A program made the position numbers and the translations under genes. A stretch of DNA of 64,000 nucleotides, from NCBI RefSeq assembly GCF_010667685.1, contig NZ_WHZW01000016.1:1-64000 (forward strand). The letters are read 5' to 3'. Positions 10,301 through 17,909 of this stretch are shown here, piece by piece (position 1 is the first letter of the stretch; each line of letters opens with the position of its first letter). This stretch comes from Bifidobacterium aerophilum. Its GTDB lineage: Bacteria; Actinomycetota; Actinomycetes; Actinomycetales; Bifidobacteriaceae. Below the pieces are notes generated by a model. It was given only the letters and a program-made list of their open reading frames with translations, had not been told where the DNA came from and searched no databases.

Positions 10301-12839
10301 CACCAAGGCCGAGATCAGTGCCGCCGTCTGCGGTGGTGACCGTCTCCATGATGTCGTGGATGACGTCGGCCTGCCCCTGCGCGGAAGCCGCGTAATCGCT
10401 CACGCCGCCGTCGACCAGGTTGTTGGCGAAACCGTCGCTGTCCTGCATGGTGAACGGCTGGCTGAACTCAACCACCGCGAACTTCTTCTTGTACGTTTCG
10501 GTGATGACCTTCTCGGACTTGACGAGCGCGGCCATGCCGTCCTTCGGATCGGTGCCGTCGCTGCCGGCCGACCAGAACGGGTAGTAGGTCATGCCGAACA
10601 CGTCGTAGTCGAGCTTGTACTGCTGGAAGTTCTTCGCGATGACGCCGACCGTCCACGAGTCGGAATACATCATGTGCACGGCGATCTGTGTCTTCGGCGA
10701 ATATTTGCGGATCGCTTTGGACGCCTCGTTCATCAGCTCGACCAGGCGTTCCCAGTTCGGGTCCTTGTCGAAGCTGTAGCCGTTGCTGCACACGGTGACG
10801 CCAAGCAAGCCGCAGTTGCTTTCGTTGCCGATCTGCACCATGCCCAGATCCACGCCGTTGTCATTCATGGTCTGCATGAACTTGGCGGTGAAATCATAGA
10901 CATCGGTCTTCAGCTGGCTGTAGCTGTGGTTCTTCCACGCCTTCGGCGTGCGCCACGAGGACGCATAGAAGTCGTTGTAATGGATGTCCACATTGACCTT
11001 CAGGCCGTACTTCGTGGCTTCCTTGGCCATCTCGGTGACATTCTCGAGATCGTTGTTGCCGCCGCCGTAGGAGCGTCCCTGCGCATCGTATGGATCGTTG
11101 AACAGGCGCAGACGCACCCAGTTCATGCCGTTGTCCTTGAGGATCTTGAACAGGGATTCTTCCTTGCCATCGAAGTTCTTGAACCGCACGCCGGCGTCGT
11201 AGAGCGCCTGATAGCTGGAGACGTCCGCGCCTCGGATCGTGTCCTCGGTCACGGTCGGGATCGGCTCGACCGAAGCGGTCTCCTTGGTCGCACCGGTGTC
11301 CGCACCGGACGCATACGAATCCTGCGCCTCCGGCACCAGATCCGAGTCGGCAGGGTTTGCGGCCGCAAGCTGCGCGAACATCTTCAGCGACTGGAGCGGC
11401 TGGCCGAGATCGTCGAACAGCGTGGTGTCATCCTGCTGGGACGCGCCGCCGTTGTTCGCGTAATCGACGTATCCGGCCGCATACTTGCTCACCCAACCGG
11501 TACCGTAATCATTGGCCGCGTTCCAGTTGTCGGTGGCGTACCACAGGCCTGCCTTGACCGCGATCCATGTGGCGTCACCGTAGAACACGCCGGCGCCGTT
11601 CGCGTTGTTCTTCGCGGAAACGATCGACTTGTACAGCTTGCGCATGTAGTCGGCCTGACCCTGCGGGGTCAGTTCACCGCCGTTCTTGACGATATCCGCG
11701 CCGCCGGTCGTGTTGGACTGGCCGTCGGAATCGTACTGGGTGAACGGGTAGAGCGTGTCGAGCACGGCGAGCGACTTGCCGTACTCCTCGGACACCATCT
11801 GCCGGGTCTGCGCAAGCGCGGACAGATCGTCGTACGCGGCATACACCTTGGTGCCGAGCACATCGTAGTCGACCTTGTAGTACTTGAGCATGTCCACGTA
11901 GGTGGTGACCAGCACCGGCGTGACCGACGACGTGCCGACCGCGATCAGCGTATCCGCCGAGTTCGCGGAGACCGACTTGCTGGCCGCTTCGATCAGCGCG
12001 GCGATCGACTTCCAGTTATCGGCTCCGAGGAAGCCACCCTGCAAGGCCTTGTCATCGTCATAGTACGGAGAGCTGATTTCGTTGCCGATCGTCACCATGT
12101 CCGGGACCACGCCACCGGCCTTGAGCGTAGACAGTGCCTGCGCGGTGTAGTCGGAGACCTTAGCGACGAGCTTGGTCTCGTCCTTGGCGGTCGGCCAGCC
12201 CTTGGGCAGCTTCTGCACGGTCTTCGACGTGTAGAAATCCGAGTATAGGAACTGGATGTTGACCTTCAGGCCGTTGGCCTGAGCTGCCTTGGCGGTCTTC
12301 AGCGCGTTGTCAAGCGTCGGGTTTCCGCCGCCGTAGGTGTTGCCGTTCGCATCGGCCGGGTTCACCGCCACCTTGAGCAATACGTAGTTGACGCCGCTGT
12401 CCTTGAGCAGCTGCATGAGTCCGTTGTCATCGATCTCATTGCCATCGAAGTCATGGAACTTCACTCCGGCGCTCTTCTCGGCCTGATACGAGGTGAGGTT
12501 GACGCCGCGGACGGTGTCGTCGGTCATCGAGGAGATGCCTGCGACACTGGCCGGCAGATCCTTCATACCGGTGTCGGTTCCCTGGTTCCATGCATCAGGA
12601 GCGTTCGGATCTTCCGCCGTGGGAGCGACGGAATTCAGGGTCTGCGCGGACTGCTCCAACAGTTCACGTTGCAGTTTGACCGCCTCTTTAGCGGCCTCGG
12701 CACGACGCTCAGTGCTAGTGGCTGCAGCACCATCGAGGGGGGCGTCAGCCGTATTGGCAACGGCCACGGAAACGGGGAGCAGCATGGATACCGAAGTCAA
12801 CGCCGCACAGGCGATGGCCAGAATCTTCTTGCCGTTCAT
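7332..12839 (-). CDS. Very large secreted endo-beta-1,4-galactanase with two GH53 modules
   Basis: The 1835-residue protein starts at the ATG at 12837-12839 after a GAAGGA site; the reading frame extends upstream, but the signal peptide (MNGKKILAIACAALTSVSML) fixes this start. GH53 module 1 covers about 105-500 and module 2 about 533-925. Module 2 keeps the acid/base Glu673 (QIGNE) and nucleophile Glu791 (VVEFSQPF), and should cut galactan chains of plant arabinogalactan. Module 1 keeps Glu254 (TIGNE) but has Asp361 (VLDTLYPF) at the nucleophile position. After these come two InlB/Flg_new repeats, an Ig-like domain, a FIVAR helix domain (about 1156-1220), a third InlB repeat, another Ig-like domain, and ricin-type lectin repeats from about 1367 to the end. 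No LPXTG anchor is seen. Confidence 0.9.
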   Translation of the reverse strand: MNGKKILAIACAALTSVSMLLPVSVAVANTADAPLDGAAATSTERRAEAAKEAVKLQRELLEQSAQTLNSVAPTAEDPNAPDAWNQGTDTGMKDLPASVAGISSMTDDTVRGVNLTSYQAEKSAGVKFHDFDGNEIDDNGLMQLLKDSGVNYVLLKVAVNPADANGNTYGGGNPTLDNALKTAKAAQANGLKVNIQFLYSDFYTSKTVQKLPKGWPTAKDETKLVAKVSDYTAQALSTLKAGGVVPDMVTIGNEISSPYYDDDKALQGGFLGADNWKSIAALIEAASKSVSANSADTLIAVGTSSVTPVLVTTYVDMLKYYKVDYDVLGTKVYAAYDDLSALAQTRQMVSEEYGKSLAVLDTLYPFTQYDSDGQSNTTGGADIVKNGGELTPQGQADYMRKLYKSIVSAKNNANGAGVFYGDATWIAVKAGLWYATDNWNAANDYGTGWVSKYAAGYVDYANNGGASQQDDTTLFDDLGQPLQSLKMFAQLAAANPADSDLVPEAQDSYASGADTGATKETASVEPIPTVTEDTIRGADVSSYQALYDAGVRFKNFDGKEESLFKILKDNGMNWVRLRLFNDPYDAQGRSYGGGNNDLENVTEMAKEATKYGLKVNVDIHYNDFYASSWRTPKAWKNHSYSQLKTDVYDFTAKFMQTMNDNGVDLGMVQIGNESNCGLLGVTVCSNGYSFDKDPNWERLVELMNEASKAIRKYSPKTQIAVHMMYSDSWTVGVIAKNFQQYKLDYDVFGMTYYPFWSAGSDGTDPKDGMAALVKSEKVITETYKKKFAVVEFSQPFTMQDSDGFANNLVDGGVSDYAASAQGQADVIHDIMETVTTADGGTDLGLGAFYWEPAWIAVVAGTNHWQINRTYSNDYGTGWASEYSKDNDPNNTEYDSWGASGWDNQALFDDHGYPLQSLRAFSQIIADRTITFDTQGGSDVAAVSVKDGGIAAAPAAPTRAGYTFAGWATDKEGKEPFDFTKPVTADVTLYAQWTVNSYTIRFHLNDGAVNDQTVDQKVSYGVSVTLRENTFSRKDWQFAGWNTKADSTGDSYQDKQSVRNLVPTANGVFDLYAKWTPDVTAITVTAAPEHTAYHVGDVFDTAGLAVAATLADGSQRELSSGEYTVSKPELNTVGTKTVTVTYVADTTKTTTFTITVAEADRSSLQASLAKADQLNESDYTADSWKEFIIVRDAVHKVADDEQSTPAQLSKAASDLAQATSKLVRAFTVRFDSRGGSSTSEQKVAEGGKASKPKDPTRDDYVFVGWTTDADGRNAYDFDTAVTADVQLYAQWKNIVSVAAPQTVTTPARKAPVLPSTVQATWSNGQTTNEKVVWDSFSKTQYAKVGGFDVHGSVSGWSDGVTVHVDVALGTGTFAIATALSGTERVLDIPGGSKKARANVQLYTRNTTDAQKYRVTALKNGNYTIVNQGSRLPLAYPLHATNGSRIEQREASDTYGTEWKIVAAENGTFAIRPVADGLEGMSLDVPGAKNANGSMLQLYAFTQNGQNLAQRWKFVDATSPREKLDRLADEHRDDLKNGTYTIATSNKSSQVLDVAAGSKNNGANVQLYASNRTDAQAWIVSHDADGYVTFTNAKSGKVLDIAGAAAKSGANVQQYASNRTYAQKWIAVKSGSVFKLVSGVSPDLVLDVAGASTKNGTNVQIWSSNNSGAQRWIFTTTKTLRGRLDAFAKDHAGDVADGTYEIVSTAKDSMRVDVAGGSKKNGANVQLYTANGTSAQKWKVTHDGKGYVTLTNVKSGKVLDVAGAGTGKGANIQQYQSNKSYAQKWILTKDSRGRVVLYSALAENMAVDVSGGSRNNGANIQLWSYNGSSAQRWTLKK

Positions 12840-13038
12840 CTTCTTTTTCCTTCTTCTTATACTGTGACTTGCATGCACACGTTTCCCGATAACGATGTCA
12901 GGGTTCGACCTGCCACCCGGTGCGCGCGTTTTGCAATACCTCCCAAATATATCCCCCGAACCGGAAAACCGGTTCGATATCGGGACCGCACCAGTCCCGT
13001 CACAAGCTAAGACCAGCACCTCACATATAGTGGTAGGC

Positions 13039-13989
13039 ATGTCCGAACAGATCGAGAACCCGACCGTCGCCGTGCTGCTGCCCTGCTACAACGAGGAAAT
13101 CACGATCGGCAAGGTCGTGCGCGACTTCCGCGCGGCGCTGCCGAACGCGACCGTATACGTGTACGACAACAACTCCACCGACCGCACCGCCCAGATCGCC
13201 GCCGCCGAAGGCGCGATCGTGCGCAAGGAACCCCGCCAGGGCAAAGGCAACGTCATCCGAGCCATGTTCGAGGACATCGACGCCGACGTGTACGTCATGG
13301 CCGACGGCGACGACACCTACCCCGCCGACGCCGCACCCGCCATGGTCGCCAAGATCCTCGAAGGCTACGACATGGTCATCGGCGACCGCCTCTCCTCCAC
13401 ATACTTCCAGGAGAACAAACGACCCTTCCACAACTTCGGCAACCGACTCGTACGCGCCTCCATTAACGGGCTCTTCCAGGCGAACGTCACCGACATCATG
13501 ACTGGTTACCGCGCGTTCAGCTTCACGTTCGTCAAGACCTACCCCGTGCTCTCCCGCGGCTTCGAGGTCGAAACGGAAATGACCATCCACTCCCTGAACA
13601 ACAACCTGCGCCTGTACGAAATGCCGATCCAATACCGCGACCGCCCCGCGGGCTCGGTGTCCAAACTCGACACCGTCGGCGACGGCATCAAGGTCATGAG
13701 CACCATTTTCCGCATGATCCGCGAATACAAGCCCCTTCCGTTCTTCGGTGGACTCGGTCTGATCATCGGCCTGATCGGCGTGATCCTGTGCGGCACCGTC
13801 ACCGCCGAATTCATGCACACCGGCATGGTCGCCCACTTCCCCACCCTCATCGGCGCCACCATGCTCGTCATCGCCGGACTGCTCCTCATCATCACCGGCA
13901 TCATCCTCGACGTCATCGCCAAAAACAACCGCAAGACCTACGTCATCGACGCCAACAAACTCGCGTATCTCAAACGACAGGGCAGGTAA
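13039..13989 (+). CDS. GT2 polyprenyl-phosphate glycosyltransferase (DPM1-like)
   Basis: The 316-residue product starts at MSEQIENPTVAVLLPCYNE; the upstream extension of the frame is not family-like. It has a GT-A nucleotide-binding start, the metal-binding DGDD motif near residue 92, and two C-terminal membrane helices (FGGLGLIIGLIGVILCGTV and a second). The family transfers a sugar from a nucleotide donor to undecaprenyl or decaprenyl phosphate for use outside the cell. It diverges from the galactanase gene, with about 200 bases between the starts for both promoters, and ends before a hairpin terminator at 14145-14188. The sugar cannot be read from the sequence. Confidence 0.9.
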   Translation: MSEQIENPTVAVLLPCYNEEITIGKVVRDFRAALPNATVYVYDNNSTDRTAQIAAAEGAIVRKEPRQGKGNVIRAMFEDIDADVYVMADGDDTYPADAAPAMVAKILEGYDMVIGDRLSSTYFQENKRPFHNFGNRLVRASINGLFQANVTDIMTGYRAFSFTFVKTYPVLSRGFEVETEMTIHSLNNNLRLYEMPIQYRDRPAGSVSKLDTVGDGIKVMSTIFRMIREYKPLPFFGGLGLIIGLIGVILCGTVTAEFMHTGMVAHFPTLIGATMLVIAGLLLIITGIILDVIAKNNRKTYVIDANKLAYLKRQGR

Positions 13990-14447
13990 CAAAGTCACGG
14001 TTTTCTCGGCGCGGGGAACGGGGAATGCGGGGATGGACGCTTCGCGGATTTCTCCGAGCGGTTGCCTTACCGAATGCACCGCAGCCTCTGCTTACCAGAG
14101 CACCACAATGCGTATCGTCTAAACGACCAGCGGCATGTGGGAATGGGAATCGTCATGGTTTTCCCCTTCGGAAACCATGACGATTCCCTCGCGATCAGCA
14201 GTAACCGTGGTCCCATAAACCAGCGAGAACCGTCACATAACAACCCGAAGAGGCGGAATCTCACGCGAGCACACGTACGGCTCCTCTCAATCCCAGCACA
14301 CCTGTATCAGCTGGCATAGTCCAACGTCAGTGCATCGCCCGCCACAAAACCGATCCCGGGTCGGTTCACGCCGTCCCGGCATGGCAATCGTCGCCGACGC
14401 CTGCCAAGACTAGATAAAGTCGCGACACACTCCGAAGAGAAAAACAG
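13990..14447. other. Intergenic stretch with a terminator and one short palindrome
   Basis: No convincing gene is visible. It holds the hairpin at 14145-14188 and a small palindrome at 14348-14366 (AACCGA-TCCCGGG-TCGGTT). Confidence 0.5.
14145..14188 (+). terminator. Terminator hairpin after the GT2 gene
   Basis: A 17-base-pair perfect stem (14145-14161 with 14172-14188, starting GGGAATCGTCATGG) lies 156 bases after the stop of the GT2 gene. It has no clear T run, so it may only slow polymerase or protect the RNA end. Confidence 0.5.
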
Positions 14448-14852
14448 TTACAGAACCTTAAGCAGTTGCTGTTTGGTCCGAATCAACGCCTCCAACAGAT
14501 CTATGGATTCATTCAGTTGGGCCATGGCCGCTTTCTTGGATTCTAATTTCGCGTCGAGCATATCGATTTCCTTCCTTAGCGTCTGACGATTCAAGGTGGC
14601 ATCGTTCAAGTTCATCGACCGTTCCGAAGCAACCGACGACACTCCCATCGTCCTGCCTTCCAAATCGAAGGCATGCTTGGCCTTGATCTCAGACCTCAAT
14701 TGATCCAAAGTATCTTGGCTAATGGCCCAATGGCCGGCCGCATCCTTCGTAGCCACAAGAGTGCCTTTATGGATACGCTTTGATAATGCAGAACTGGTAA
14801 TTCCCAAGCATTTTGCAGCCTCCTTGAGAACATACAACTTACTCTGCGACAT
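14448..14852 (-). CDS. Small DNA-binding protein, MerR/excisionase-type HTH with coiled coil
   Basis: The 134-residue product starts with a winged HTH of the AlpA/excisionase kind (YVLKEAAKCLGITSSALSKRIHKG), followed by a short wing. About residues 85-134 form a strong heptad-rich coiled coil (RKEIDMLDAKLESKKAAMAQ) likely used to dimerise. The start has a GAAAGG site. Three helically phased GGGAATTC-like repeats lie about 70-100 bases upstream and could be its own operator. It is the first gene of the accessory region. The exact role is unknown. Confidence 0.7.
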   Translation of the reverse strand: MSQSKLYVLKEAAKCLGITSSALSKRIHKGTLVATKDAAGHWAISQDTLDQLRSEIKAKHAFDLEGRTMGVSSVASERSMNLNDATLNRQTLRKEIDMLDAKLESKKAAMAQLNESIDLLEALIRTKQQLLKVL

Positions 14853-15411
14853 TTCCCATCAACCTTTCTCAAGCTTTCCAAGCCATAATGGATCCATTCA
14901 AATATGAGAATACACCATCATGGGAATTCATAGGAACTTATTGGGAATTCTCTTGGAGGCGAGCAAACGAACATACAAAGCCAACACACGCAAACCCCAG
15001 ACCTGGCGAGCAAGCAAGCACAACGATCGCCACATGAGCTGATCCACACAGACATGCGCGGACAATGGACAACACCTTGTTGATATCGCCGCCCGTCCCG
15101 GAATCGGCTTGGCCACAATCTCCCCAGATTCTCAAATGCACTGACATTCATACCTCTTTCGCCGAAGTAGCCAAGTTCAAGAACGTTCCCGCTCTCATCA
15201 CCTGCCATGATACAACATCTTTTAGATTAAAATGAATAAGAAGTTATAAATTATTATCGTCGCAGCCAAGCAGACCTTGATATCATGATATATGGTGTCC
15301 GAAGACTGCCCTCCATGAGCGCGCTAGGCGCACATCTGTCGCGGTTGTTCTCCATGCACGAAGGAGCCTGACCGAAAACGAACAGATTCTGCACCCAGCG
15401 GCGTATGCACT
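14853..15411. other. Gene-poor stretch before the CRISPR-like repeat
   Basis: Short frames exist, but none has family features or a good ribosome binding site. The stretch carries the GGGAATTC repeats near 14921 and an AT-rich patch at about 15215-15260 that could hold promoters. I see nothing else. Confidence 0.4.
14921..14950. repeat. Three helically phased GGGAATTC-type repeats
   Basis: TGGGAATTC occurs at 14921-14929 and again at 14942-14950, with a degenerate copy (TAGGAACTT, 14931-14939) between them, so each unit is about one DNA turn from the next. An inverted ATGGGAAAT lies at the start of the HTH gene. This is the pattern of an operator for a small HTH protein. Confidence 0.45.
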
Positions 15412-15443
15412 GTCTCCCTCCTTCCGAGGGAGTGGATTGAAAT
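15412..15443 (+). CRISPR. Single type I-C-like CRISPR repeat (orphan)
   Basis: The 32-base unit starts GTCTCCCTC, holds an inverted repeat (CTCCCTC and GAGGGAG around CTTCC), and ends GTGGATTGAAAT, the conserved end of type I-C repeats, which are also about 32 bases. Only one clear copy is present. There are no cas genes in the window, so this is at best a remnant of an array that was deleted. A look-alike upstream at 15347 matches only 14 of 32 bases and is not counted. Confidence 0.5.
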
Positions 15444-15671
15444 TTATTGGTTTTCATCTAGGACACCAAGGCAACCGGCATGCCCGCTGTCGCATGAAGG
15501 CGGGCATGCCGGTCTCACACGCAAAATGTCATCAGCCACGCCACCACCATCGGCAATCACAAGCATCACCGCGGCCTCATGCTTGCAATGGTCGCCTTTT
15601 GCGGCAAACGGACAACTGCACGCGACGAGCCTGTACGCACCATCATCGGGCACGCGGACGGAAATTGCCAC
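15444..15671 (-). pseudogene. SWIM zinc-finger protein relic
   Basis: The frame contains CSCPFAAKGDHCKHEAAVML, a clear SWIM zinc finger (CxC...CxH). SWIM proteins are normally several hundred residues long, while here only about 75 remain. A TGA stands six codons before the GTG, and the 5' side runs into the Fic gene. The remnant starts right after the CRISPR-like repeat. It is likely a broken gene, not a working small protein. Confidence 0.6.
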
Positions 15672-15695
15672 GCGCCGGCGGGGAACTCACGTCGA

Positions 15696-16958
15696 TTATC
15701 CGGCGTTCTCATCTGTTCCCGACGTGAGGATGCCACGCAGCGGTTCCGATGCCCGTATCATCAACGGACGTTTCCCGCTCTGTTCGACGAGGCCTGCATT
15801 CAGCAACTCCCCCACGTATTTCCTTGCGCTTTGCTTGGACAGTCTGAGATGATTCGCGGCATCGTCCAGCGACATGGACTTGAACGAATCGAACAGTTCT
15901 TCCTGGACCACCGCATACAGCAGCGAGAGCGCGTTCCCGGACAGACCATGCCGTTCCGCGAGTCGTCTGCAGACTACAGCACCCTTGTCGAGCTGATCGA
16001 CCTTGACTCCCAGCTCATCGATCAGCTCGTCCTGTGCCTGCTGGATGAATCCGAGGACAGTATTCACAAAGAACGTGAGCTCACCGCAATTCAGCGTGTC
16101 CTCCGCCTCAGCGAACGCCTTGTAGTAGGCGTTCTTGCGTTCCGCTATGGTGCGGGACAGCGACAGCACGGTGGGCATGGTCAGATCGCGATTCAGATAC
16201 AAAGCCAGCAGGTACCGGCCCGTTCTGCCATTGCCATCGTAAAAAGGATGGACGTACTCGAACAGGAAATGCGACATGATGGCCGACTGCAAGCGCGGAA
16301 TCTCGTCGGAGGACGCAAGATGGATCATGTCCGTCAGCAGCGAGGCGATGGAGCTCTCACCACTGATGCCGGTATGGATCGCCGTGCCGCGCGGACCTTG
16401 TATTTCCACATCATGCCGTCTGAACAGATCGCCATCGGGCTTGTCGTTCTCATCGATCTCGTCAAGCACGACCTTGTCGTAAATATCACGGATATCCGAG
16501 ATATCCCTAGGCAGCGCGAAATCCTCATCGGCAAGGTTCAAATACAGTTTGGCGAACTCGCTGAACCGTGCTTTGGAACCATCACCCTCTTTCCGCGCTC
16601 GTTCGGCCACCGACACTGCATTCTGCGTCTCTTTGCGGGTACTGCGCACCCCTTCCATCTCATTGGTGGCGAACAGTTCCTCGCTGATGGAATGCCGTAT
16701 GTAATCCCAGCGCATGACGCCGGGAATCTGATTCCATAACCGGGATACCCGCCTTTCGGCAAGCAGCACCCGCTCCGTCAGCATCGCTGTATCCCGAGGC
16801 GTGGCAGCAAACAGCTCCCCCAACGGGGTCATGATTCCGGTTCGGAACGTGGAATCAGCTTCAAGACGCCGTGCCGCCATCTTCTCATGATTATTGAAGG
16901 CATCATTCGACCTGTCGGCGTGGAACAGCCTCGCCAAACTTTTATATTTCATATCCAT
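15696..16958 (-). CDS. Fic family protein (AMP-transferase) with N-terminal inhibitory motif
   Basis: The 420-residue protein has the complete Fic active-site motif HPFYDGNGRTGR starting at His237. A TNEMEG element (Thr98 to Glu102) matches the autoinhibitory helix motif (S/T)xxxE(G/N) placed before the Fic core, as in class II Fic proteins. A winged HTH lies at the C-terminus (SLDDAANHLRLSKQSARKYVGELL). Fic proteins move AMP from ATP to target hydroxyls. It diverges from the hipBA operon, and an inverted repeat TTATAG-AAA-CTATAA is close upstream. Targets are unknown; the HTH suggests self-regulation. It reads whole, with no break. Confidence 0.9.
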   Translation of the reverse strand: MDMKYKSLARLFHADRSNDAFNNHEKMAARRLEADSTFRTGIMTPLGELFAATPRDTAMLTERVLLAERRVSRLWNQIPGVMRWDYIRHSISEELFATNEMEGVRSTRKETQNAVSVAERARKEGDGSKARFSEFAKLYLNLADEDFALPRDISDIRDIYDKVVLDEIDENDKPDGDLFRRHDVEIQGPRGTAIHTGISGESSIASLLTDMIHLASSDEIPRLQSAIMSHFLFEYVHPFYDGNGRTGRYLLALYLNRDLTMPTVLSLSRTIAERKNAYYKAFAEAEDTLNCGELTFFVNTVLGFIQQAQDELIDELGVKVDQLDKGAVVCRRLAERHGLSGNALSLLYAVVQEELFDSFKSMSLDDAANHLRLSKQSARKYVGELLNAGLVEQSGKRPLMIRASEPLRGILTSGTDENAG

Positions 16959-16991
16959 AAGTACGACTCACTTCCATAACACCCACCTTAG

Positions 16992-17006
16992 TTATAGAAA
17001 CTATAA
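16992..17006. promoter_or_regulatory. Palindrome upstream of the fic gene
   Basis: TTATAG and CTATAA are perfect inverted arms around AAA, 34 bases before the fic start. The AT-rich core could be a promoter element with an operator; the C-terminal HTH of the Fic protein is one possible binder. Confidence 0.35.
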
Positions 17007-17106
17007 GATAGATGGCACAATAAGTCAATCAGAGATGTCATACACACATCACATAGCATCAATAACTCCGCATCACAGGCAAAGTCAAACAACCAATCCA
17101 AAACTA

Positions 17107-17153
17107 TGTTAGAATTACCTAACAAAGATGCCGATGTTAGATATTCATAACAT
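17107..17153. promoter_or_regulatory. Two HipB-type operators, GTTA-N8-TAAC
   Basis: GTTA at 17108-17111 and TAAC at 17120-17123 are separated by exactly eight bases. The same GTTA-N8-TAAC layout recurs at 17136-17139 and 17148-17151. The two centres are 28 bases apart, and the second site is 12 bases before the hipB start. The E. coli HipB operators also have an eight-base gap, though with different half-sites. Confidence 0.6.
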
Positions 17154-17162
17154 GGAGTTTCC

Positions 17163-17909
17163 GTGCACATTGCAAGCGATATCCGATCGGTGCGGCAATT
17201 GGCCGCAAGCGTGCGAGATGCCCGTCTTGCCAAAGGCTTGACGCAAGCCGACTTGGCCGAATACATCGGCGTGAGCCGCCCATGGATCAGTCAGTTCGAG
17301 CAAGGAAAGATCGCAAACGCCGGCTTTGGGCACATCCTCGATCTGTGCCGAGTCCTTGACATTACGGTCACGGTTTCATACGGAGAGGATTCCACTTCTG
17401 CAGGTCCCGCAAGAGATCCCACCGAGATGAAACACGATGGTCCTTCCGTCGTCAAAACCATGTCCGGAGGTTCCGCCGACGACGATTCCGACGATATCGA
17501 TTCCGACGATGCCGACGAACTCCCCGACATGCATCAAGCGTCTGTTTCCGATTGGATGAACGCAATTCACGCATTGGACCGCTCGCGGTCGGAACAATTC
17601 GACGAAGTACTGCGACATGCTGCGCAGCAGATAAATGACACTCAGCGAATAAATTTGGATCAGATGATGAACGTGACCCAAAACGCACAACGCACACCTT
17701 TTCAAACGATTAAGCAGCAACTGGATTCTCTACAGCGCTTGACAATGATCATGCCATATCTCAAGGAGATCACCGGAGACAGCATGACCCCCATTCTTAA
17801 CAACTTACGCACATCCAACATATCTAGGTTGCTCCCGACCTCCAAGTCAACGGAGCCAGAAGAGCCAAAGAAGGAAAACGAATCCGATGACAAAGCCCAA
17901 AACTCTTGA
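17163..17909 (+). CDS. hipB: HipB-like antitoxin/repressor (XRE family)
   Basis: The 248-residue product starts at GTG after a GGAG site. Residues about 14-80 form a Cro/C1-type HTH (GLTQADLAEYIGVSRPWISQFEQGK), as in HipB. The rest is an unusually long, acidic and probably flexible tail (DSDDIDSDDADE) followed by a helical region; classical HipB is under 100 residues. It overlaps hipA by 23 bases, so translation is coupled. It likely represses its own operon through the GTTA-N8-TAAC sites and neutralises HipA. The tail's role is unknown. Confidence 0.85.
   Translation: MHIASDIRSVRQLAASVRDARLAKGLTQADLAEYIGVSRPWISQFEQGKIANAGFGHILDLCRVLDITVTVSYGEDSTSAGPARDPTEMKHDGPSVVKTMSGGSADDDSDDIDSDDADELPDMHQASVSDWMNAIHALDRSRSEQFDEVLRHAAQQINDTQRINLDQMMNVTQNAQRTPFQTIKQQLDSLQRLTMIMPYLKEITGDSMTPILNNLRTSNISRLLPTSKSTEPEEPKKENESDDKAQNS

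Noticed and set aside
9561..12248. Large plus-strand reading frame opposite the galactanase
   Set aside because: It is antisense to a gene with clear domains; its Val/Arg/His-rich translation has no recognisable fold.
12840..13040. N-terminal extension of the galactanase reading frame
   Set aside because: It lacks a signal peptide, and the internal ATG starts a perfect one with a good ribosome binding site.
14918..15208. Small Cys-rich reading frames upstream of the HTH gene
   Set aside because: They overlap one another in different frames, have no binding site, and no family is visible.
15347..15378. A possible second, degenerate CRISPR repeat upstream of the clear one
   Set aside because: Only 14 of 32 bases match, and the spacing depends on how the GAAA end is aligned, so it is not better than chance.
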